6,980 nucleotides of DNA from JANWHF01 sp036276235 (GTDB lineage: Bacteria > Planctomycetota > Phycisphaerae > Tepidisphaerales > Tepidisphaeraceae). Shown here piece after piece: positions 6,135 to 6,980 of this stretch. The stretch is taken from assembly GCA_036276235.1 (NCBI GenBank), contig DATBDZ010000092.1:1-6980 (forward strand), given 5' to 3'. Position numbers and translations under genes: made by a program. How positions within the stretch are numbered: position 1 is the stretch's first letter; each line of letters begins with the position of its first letter. A model generated the notes under the pieces. The model had not been told where the DNA came from, searched no databases, and was given only the letters and a program-made list of their open reading frames with translations.

Positions 6135-6662
6135 ATGACACGGGGTGATGACTCGCCTATTTTTTTGATCGGATACCGGGGGACGGGCAAGTCGACGGCA
6201 GCGCGGGAGCTAGCGAAGCGATTCGGCTTTTTATGGGTGGACGCGGACGTGCGAATTGAAGCGTTGGCTGGAAAGAGCATCGCAGCGATGTTCGCGGACG
6301 AGGGCGAGGCCGCGTTTCGCGAGTTGGAAGCGCAGGTCGTCGCGGCGCTAAGCCGCGAGCGGCGAGTGGTTGCGGCGCTGGGTGGGGGGGCTATTCTGAG
6401 CGCTGGGAATCGGCGAACGATTTGCGCGGCGGGACCTGTCGTGTGGCTGACTGCGAGTGTTGACGGAATCCTTGAGCGGTTGGCGGCGGATGAATCGACT
6501 GCGAGTCGGCGGCCGAACCTTACCGCGACGGGAGGCCGGGCGGAAATCGAAGAGCTGCTGGCGAAACGCACGCCACTGTATCGCGAATGTGCTACGCTTA
6601 CCGTGGATACCGAGGGTAAAACCGCGGCCGAAGTCGCGGATGAGATTGTCGCCCGGTTGTAG
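6135..6662 (+). CDS. aroK: Shikimate kinase
   Basis: This 175-residue cytoplasmic enzyme phosphorylates the 3-hydroxyl of shikimate with ATP, the step after the aroDE product. The length is typical of the family. The P-loop GYRGTGKST spans 13-21. The DxD pair is Asp36 and Asp38 (WVDADVRIE). Arg62 lies in EAAFRELE, and the shikimate-binding GGG is at 83-85 (ALGGGAI). The lid region carries RRPNLT (125-130), where RPLL is more usual, and the conserved arginine before PLY is Arg145 (KRTPLYRE). A modest AGG (6124-6126) lies 8 bases before ATG 6135. The gene lies 47 bases after aroDE and only 15 bases before the next gene, consistent with one operon. Shikimate kinase and gluconate kinase share a fold, but the GGG and RxPLY motifs favour AroK. 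The symbol aroL would denote the same activity. Confidence 0.94.
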   Translation: MTRGDDSPIFLIGYRGTGKSTAARELAKRFGFLWVDADVRIEALAGKSIAAMFADEGEAAFRELEAQVVAALSRERRVVAALGGGAILSAGNRRTICAAGPVVWLTASVDGILERLAADESTASRRPNLTATGGRAEIEELLAKRTPLYRECATLTVDTEGKTAAEVADEIVARL

Positions 6663-6677
6663 CTCGCGGCGCACTGC

Positions 6678-6980
6678 ATGGATGGATCAATGCTGCTGTT
6701 CGCTATTCGCCTCATTCTTGTTTTTCTGGGCGGCGCGGGCCTGGGTTCGATCGCGAACTGGGCGATTTACACGTTTGCGTGGAATTCGCGGCCGATTTCG
6801 CCGTGGGCGCAAGTTCCGGATGGCATGGCGCCGCGAAGCCGGCGCGATCGCGTGCCGATTCTCGGGTGGTTCAAGCTAAACCGCGAAGCGGCGGTTTTCG
6901 GGCCGCGGTATTGGTGGCGGCCGATGGTTCTGGAAATCGGTACGGGCCTGGCGCTCGCGGCGCTGTATTGGTGGGAGATT
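6678..6980 (+). CDS. Prepilin peptidase (A24 family), N-terminal part, runs off the window
   Basis: An open frame of 101 codons runs from ATG 6678 to the window end without a stop; ATG 6690 is an alternative start. Residues 5-35 form a hydrophobic helix ending GLGSIANWAIYTFAW, corresponding to the GSFLNVVIYR segment at the start of PilD/GspO. Next come RDRVPILGWF (about 56-65) and a segment with YWWRPMVLEIGTGLAL. These parallel the family patterns 'd.IPvlsw' and 'i..ryplvEl.ta'. The canonical cytoplasmic domain has four zinc-binding cysteines; none occurs in these 101 residues. The C-terminal peptidase domain with the two catalytic aspartates lies outside the window, so activity cannot be judged. 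Family members are inner-membrane proteins that cleave and methylate type IV pilins or type II secretion pseudopilins. The start is 15 bases after the aroK stop, suggesting co-transcription. Confidence 0.75.
   Translation, partial: MDGSMLLFAIRLILVFLGGAGLGSIANWAIYTFAWNSRPISPWAQVPDGMAPRSRRDRVPILGWFKLNREAAVFGPRYWWRPMVLEIGTGLALAALYWWEI

Noticed and set aside
5326..6141. Long antisense open frame (271 codons) opposite the shikimate dehydrogenase half
   Set aside because: Same composition artefact, and the sense strand encodes an intact enzyme with catalytic residues in place.
6457..6879. Plus-strand open frame spanning the aroK end and the next gene
   Set aside because: It is out of frame with both the shikimate kinase and prepilin peptidase frames, which have clear motifs. 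Its product is Arg/Trp-rich and low in recognisable content.

Overview
This window looks like housekeeping chromosomal DNA from a GC-rich bacterium of the PVC group, most probably a planctomycete of the Pirellulales type. The placement is inferred from gene content: a fused type I 3-dehydroquinase/shikimate dehydrogenase, a cysteine-free prepilin peptidase of a style I associate with planctomycetes, and a sensor-less NtrB-like kinase paired with an NtrC-like activator. It was not tested by a search. All supported genes lie on the plus strand, gaps are short, and many genes lack a clear Shine-Dalgarno sequence.

Layout: (1) positions 1-109 hold the C-terminal tail of polynucleotide phosphorylase (pnp), closed by a strong intrinsic terminator at about 141-184. 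(2) Positions 241-2436 hold a two-component pair: a soluble HisKA/HATPase kinase with no sensor domain, then a REC-AAA+-Fis-type sigma-54 activator with a GAFTDA loop instead of GAFTGA. (3) Positions 2437-2578 hold a 139-bp nested palindrome: 12-bp outer arms, an almost perfect 28-bp inner hairpin, then TTTT. It is either an intergenic repeat/MITE-like element, a large terminator, or both. (4) Positions 2606-6980 look like one transcription unit: mutL (mismatch repair, with the nicking-endonuclease motif), aroDE (fused shikimate-pathway steps 3 and 4), aroK (step 5), and the start of a prepilin peptidase gene that runs off the window.

How the genes work together: aroDE and aroK encode three consecutive shikimate-pathway steps, from 3-dehydroquinate to shikimate 3-phosphate. 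The kinase and activator should form one phosphorelay acting on sigma-54 promoters, but nothing here identifies the input signal or targets. MutL and the peptidase have no obvious functional tie to the aro genes beyond co-location.

I see no defence system, CRISPR array, phage or transposase gene, tRNA or rRNA. The features most worth a second look are the nested palindrome at 2438-2576, the GC-rich perfect hairpin inside the mutL linker (3854-3872), and the GAFTDA substitution in the activator.
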